From the NCBI GenBank assembly GCA_934630995.1, contig CAKTXU010000088.1:1-7366 (forward strand): a DNA stretch of 7,366 nucleotides, written 5' to 3'. This DNA comes from an uncultured Eubacteriales bacterium (GTDB lineage: Bacteria; Bacillota; Clostridia; Oscillospirales; Acutalibacteraceae). Both the position numbers and the translations under genes were made by a program. Under the pieces are notes generated by a model that saw nothing but the letters and a program-made list of their open reading frames with translations, searched no databases and was not told the DNA's origin. Shown one piece after another: positions 5,482-7,366 of this stretch (position 1 is its first letter; each line of letters begins with the position of its first letter).

Positions 5482-5510
5482 TTGCTTTTTGGGCCGCGAC
5501 TAGGTAACAT
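5482..5510 (+). promoter_or_regulatory. Weak promoter candidate for the oxidoreductase-isomerase pair
   Basis: TTGCTT (5482-5487), a 17-bp spacer and TAACAT (5505-5510) are the best rightward match upstream of the start at 5577. Matches are three and four of six, so an activator may be needed or the real promoter may differ. Confidence 0.35.
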
Positions 5511-5521
5511 GAAGCTAACGG

Positions 5522-5537
5522 AGGCGGTGTCCCGCCT
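5522..5537 (+). other. Small leader hairpin
   Basis: aggcgg (5522-5527) and ccgcct (5532-5537) enclose tgtc in the leader of the rightward operon. The tail is only weakly T-rich (ttggggatttt), so it is a poor terminator; an operator or an mRNA-stabilising stem is possible. Confidence 0.3.
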
Positions 5538-5576
5538 TTGGGGATTTTCTAATAAGATACATAGGAGGAAGGAAAA

Positions 5577-6662
5577 ATGGAGAAATTGCGTATCGGTATC
5601 ATCGGGTGCGGCGGTATCGCCAATGGCAAACACATGCCCGTCCTAAAAAAGTTGTCCGCCAAAGCGGAAATGGTCGCTTTCTGCGACATCATCGAGGACC
5701 GGGCCGTCAAGGCCGCCGCAGATTTCGGCATTCCCGGAGCCGAGGTTTATACCGACTATCACAAGCTCCTGGAGGACAAAACCATCGATGTGGTTCATGT
5801 TCTGACTCCCAACCGCTCCCACTGTGAGATTTCCGTCGCCGCACTGGAAGCCGGCAAACACGTCATGTGCGAAAAGCCCATGGCCAAAACGGCCGCCGAC
5901 GCCCGTGCCATGCTGGACACTGCCCGTCGCACCGGCAAGAAGCTGACTATCGGCTATCAGAACCGCTGCCGTCCCGACAGCCTGCTGCTGAAAAAAGCGG
6001 TGGATCGCGGCGATTTGGGCGATATCTATTTCGCCAAGGCCCACGCCATTCGCCGCCGCGCCGTGCCCACCTGGGGCGTCTTTCTCAACGAGTATGAGCA
6101 GGGCGGCGGTCCCCTTATCGACATCGGCACTCATGCGCTGGATTTGACCCTGTGGATGATGAACAACTACAAGCCTAAAGCTGTTCTGGGCCAGACCTTT
6201 AAAAAGCTGGGCGATCAGAAGGATACCGGCAACGCCTGGGGAGACTGGGATCCCGCCCAGTTCACGGTAGAGGACTCCGCATTCGGCTTCATCACCATGG
6301 AAAACGGCGCCACCATCATTCTGGAATCCAGCTGGGCCCTGAACACATTGGATGTTCGGGAAGCGCAGACCACCCTATGCGGCACCAAGGCCGGCGCAGA
6401 TATGGCGGACGGCCTGCGGTTCAACATGGTGGACCTGGGCAAGCAGACGATCAAAACGCCCTCTCTCGCCGGAGGCGGCGTTGCCTTCTTCGACGGAGCC
6501 GCCTCAGACGATCCTGCCGAGGTGGAAGCCAGTCAGTGGCTCAACGCCGTGCTGGAGGATAAACAGCCACTGGTCCTGCCCGAGCAGGCGCTGGTGGTCA
6601 CCGAAATTCTCGAGGCTATTTACACGTCCGCCAAGACCGGGCAGGCCGTCTATTTCGACTGA
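5577..6662 (+). CDS. Gfo/Idh/MocA-family NAD(P)-dependent oxidoreductase
   Basis: The 361-residue protein has the normal family length. The N-terminal Rossmann fold binds NAD(P): GIIGCGGIANGKHMP at residues 7-21, with an acidic segment (CDIIEDRA) at the end of the second strand that suggests NAD preference. EKP (Glu99-Lys100-Pro101) carries the catalytic lysine. GPLIDIGTHALDL (179-190) carries the family's Asp182 and His186 active-site pair, followed by the C-terminal alpha/beta domain. Members oxidise or reduce hydroxyls of sugars, inositols and their derivatives; the substrate cannot be told. AGGAGG (5563-5568) lies eight bases before the ATG. The next gene starts 12 bases after its stop, and the stop codon overlaps that gene's ribosome site, so the two form a tight operon. 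Confidence 0.93.
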   Translation: MEKLRIGIIGCGGIANGKHMPVLKKLSAKAEMVAFCDIIEDRAVKAAADFGIPGAEVYTDYHKLLEDKTIDVVHVLTPNRSHCEISVAALEAGKHVMCEKPMAKTAADARAMLDTARRTGKKLTIGYQNRCRPDSLLLKKAVDRGDLGDIYFAKAHAIRRRAVPTWGVFLNEYEQGGGPLIDIGTHALDLTLWMMNNYKPKAVLGQTFKKLGDQKDTGNAWGDWDPAQFTVEDSAFGFITMENGATIILESSWALNTLDVREAQTTLCGTKAGADMADGLRFNMVDLGKQTIKTPSLAGGGVAFFDGAASDDPAEVEASQWLNAVLEDKQPLVLPEQALVVTEILEAIYTSAKTGQAVYFD

Positions 6663-6674
6663 GGAGGCATATCC

Positions 6675-7366
6675 ATGAAGGATTTCAGCCTGCAGCTCTA
6701 CTCATTGCGGGATGTGCCGTCTCTGAGGGAGCGAATGAAAATCGCCGCCAAGGCCGGCTATACTGGTGTGGAATTCGCCGGCTATGAGGATTATTCCGCC
6801 GCTGAGCTAAAAGCACTGCTGGAGGATAACGGTCTGCGGGCCACGGGCACCCATGTGCCCGTCGAGTCTCTGCGCGCCGATCTCGACGGCTGCATCTCGT
6901 ATTGCCGGGAGGCGGGTATTCAGACAGCCGCCTGTCCCTGGATGGATTTGAAAACGGCGGAAGACGCCAAAGAAGCCGCGGTATTTTTGGAAAACTGCGC
7001 CAATCGATTCGAAGCCGCGGGCATTCCTTTCGCCTATCACAACCATGCGCATGAGTTTGCCCCGGCGGGGGGCGGCACCCTCTATGACATTCTGGTGGAG
7101 AACACGCAAAAGACCGGATTTGAGCTGGATGTCTACTGGGCTGCCTATGCCGGACGGGATCCCATCGCACTGCTCCATCGTTATGCCGGCCGTTTCCCTC
7201 TGCTCCATTTCAAGGAGCTGGGAGCGGATAAAAAGAACGTGGAGTTGGGCAGCGGCGTCATCGATTTTCCCGCTCTCGCCTCCATCGGTTTCGCTCAGGG
7301 CACTCGGGAGCTTGTCGTGGAACAGGAAGATTACACCATGCCGCCCGCCGAGAGCGTCCGCGCCGA
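6675..7366 (+). CDS. Sugar phosphate isomerase/epimerase (TIM barrel), C-terminus off the window
   Basis: The frame from ATG 6675 stays open for 230 codons to the window edge; homologues of about 250-280 residues suggest only a short missing tail. AGGAGG (6662-6667) lies seven bases upstream. Motifs of the AP-endonuclease-2-like TIM barrel family (IolE and xylose-isomerase-like proteins) appear in order: SLQLYSLRD (5-13), GVEFAG (31-36), YHNHAHEF (121-128), ELDVYW (150-155), HFKEL (178-182), LGSGVIDF (191-198) and VVEQEDY (214-220). Glu33, Asp152, His178 and Glu216 are the likely metal-binding and catalytic positions, inferred from the family. Members isomerise or epimerise keto-sugars or process inositol-derived compounds. 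Pairing with the upstream oxidoreductase is a very common catabolic module. Confidence 0.92.
   Translation, partial: MKDFSLQLYSLRDVPSLRERMKIAAKAGYTGVEFAGYEDYSAAELKALLEDNGLRATGTHVPVESLRADLDGCISYCREAGIQTAACPWMDLKTAEDAKEAAVFLENCANRFEAAGIPFAYHNHAHEFAPAGGGTLYDILVENTQKTGFELDVYWAAYAGRDPIALLHRYAGRFPLLHFKELGADKKNVELGSGVIDFPALASIGFAQGTRELVVEQEDYTMPPAESVRA

Noticed and set aside
5370..5633. An N-terminal extension of MnmA by 88 codons
   Set aside because: This stretch contains the mnmA promoter and the divergent operon's leader, and does not resemble MnmA; the GTG at 5369 has a good ribosome site.

Overview
The window looks like chromosomal DNA of a moderately GC-rich, Gram-positive anaerobe of the Clostridia (an Oscillospiraceae/Ruminococcaceae-like gut bacterium is my best guess). 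The reasons are strong AGGAGG-type ribosome binding sites before almost every gene, consensus sigma-A promoters, a collagen-like surface protein with the 'SAYEIA..G..GT..EW' type motifs common in clostridial and phage proteins, and a clostridial-type tocopherol-cyclase-like protein. The species cannot be named from sequence alone.

Left part (1-2812): a probable phase-variable surface-protein locus. A long leftward gene (1619 to beyond base 1) encodes a membrane- or lipid-anchored collagen-like protein with seven non-collagen modules between Gly-X-Y tracts. Only 54 bases upstream of its start codon lies one arm of a perfect 22-bp inverted repeat (1674-1695). The other arm is at 1931-1952, and just beyond it is a leftward gene for an intact tyrosine recombinase (2812-1979). 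The 235-bp AT-rich segment between the arms carries an extended -10 promoter pointing right, away from the surface gene. A rightward intrinsic terminator sits six bases outside the right arm. The simplest reading is an invertible promoter caught in the OFF orientation: flipping it would start transcription toward the collagen-like gene. This is the main discovery candidate.

Middle part (2813-5422): a gene-poor stretch of hairpins (2813-3200) separates the recombinase from a leftward unit. That unit has mnmA (tRNA 2-thiouridylase, GTG start at 5369, with its own extended -10 promoter), a tocopherol-cyclase-family protein, and a class II tRNA-Leu(GAG). The tRNA has a perfect TTGACA-17-TATAAT promoter overlapping the stop of the gene before it, and two tandem terminators after it.

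Right part (5423-7366): a divergent rightward pair. A Gfo/Idh/MocA-family NAD(P)-dependent oxidoreductase is followed 12 bases later by a sugar phosphate isomerase/epimerase (TIM barrel) that runs off the window edge. This pairing is typical of sugar, polyol or inositol-type catabolic operons; the substrate is not deducible.
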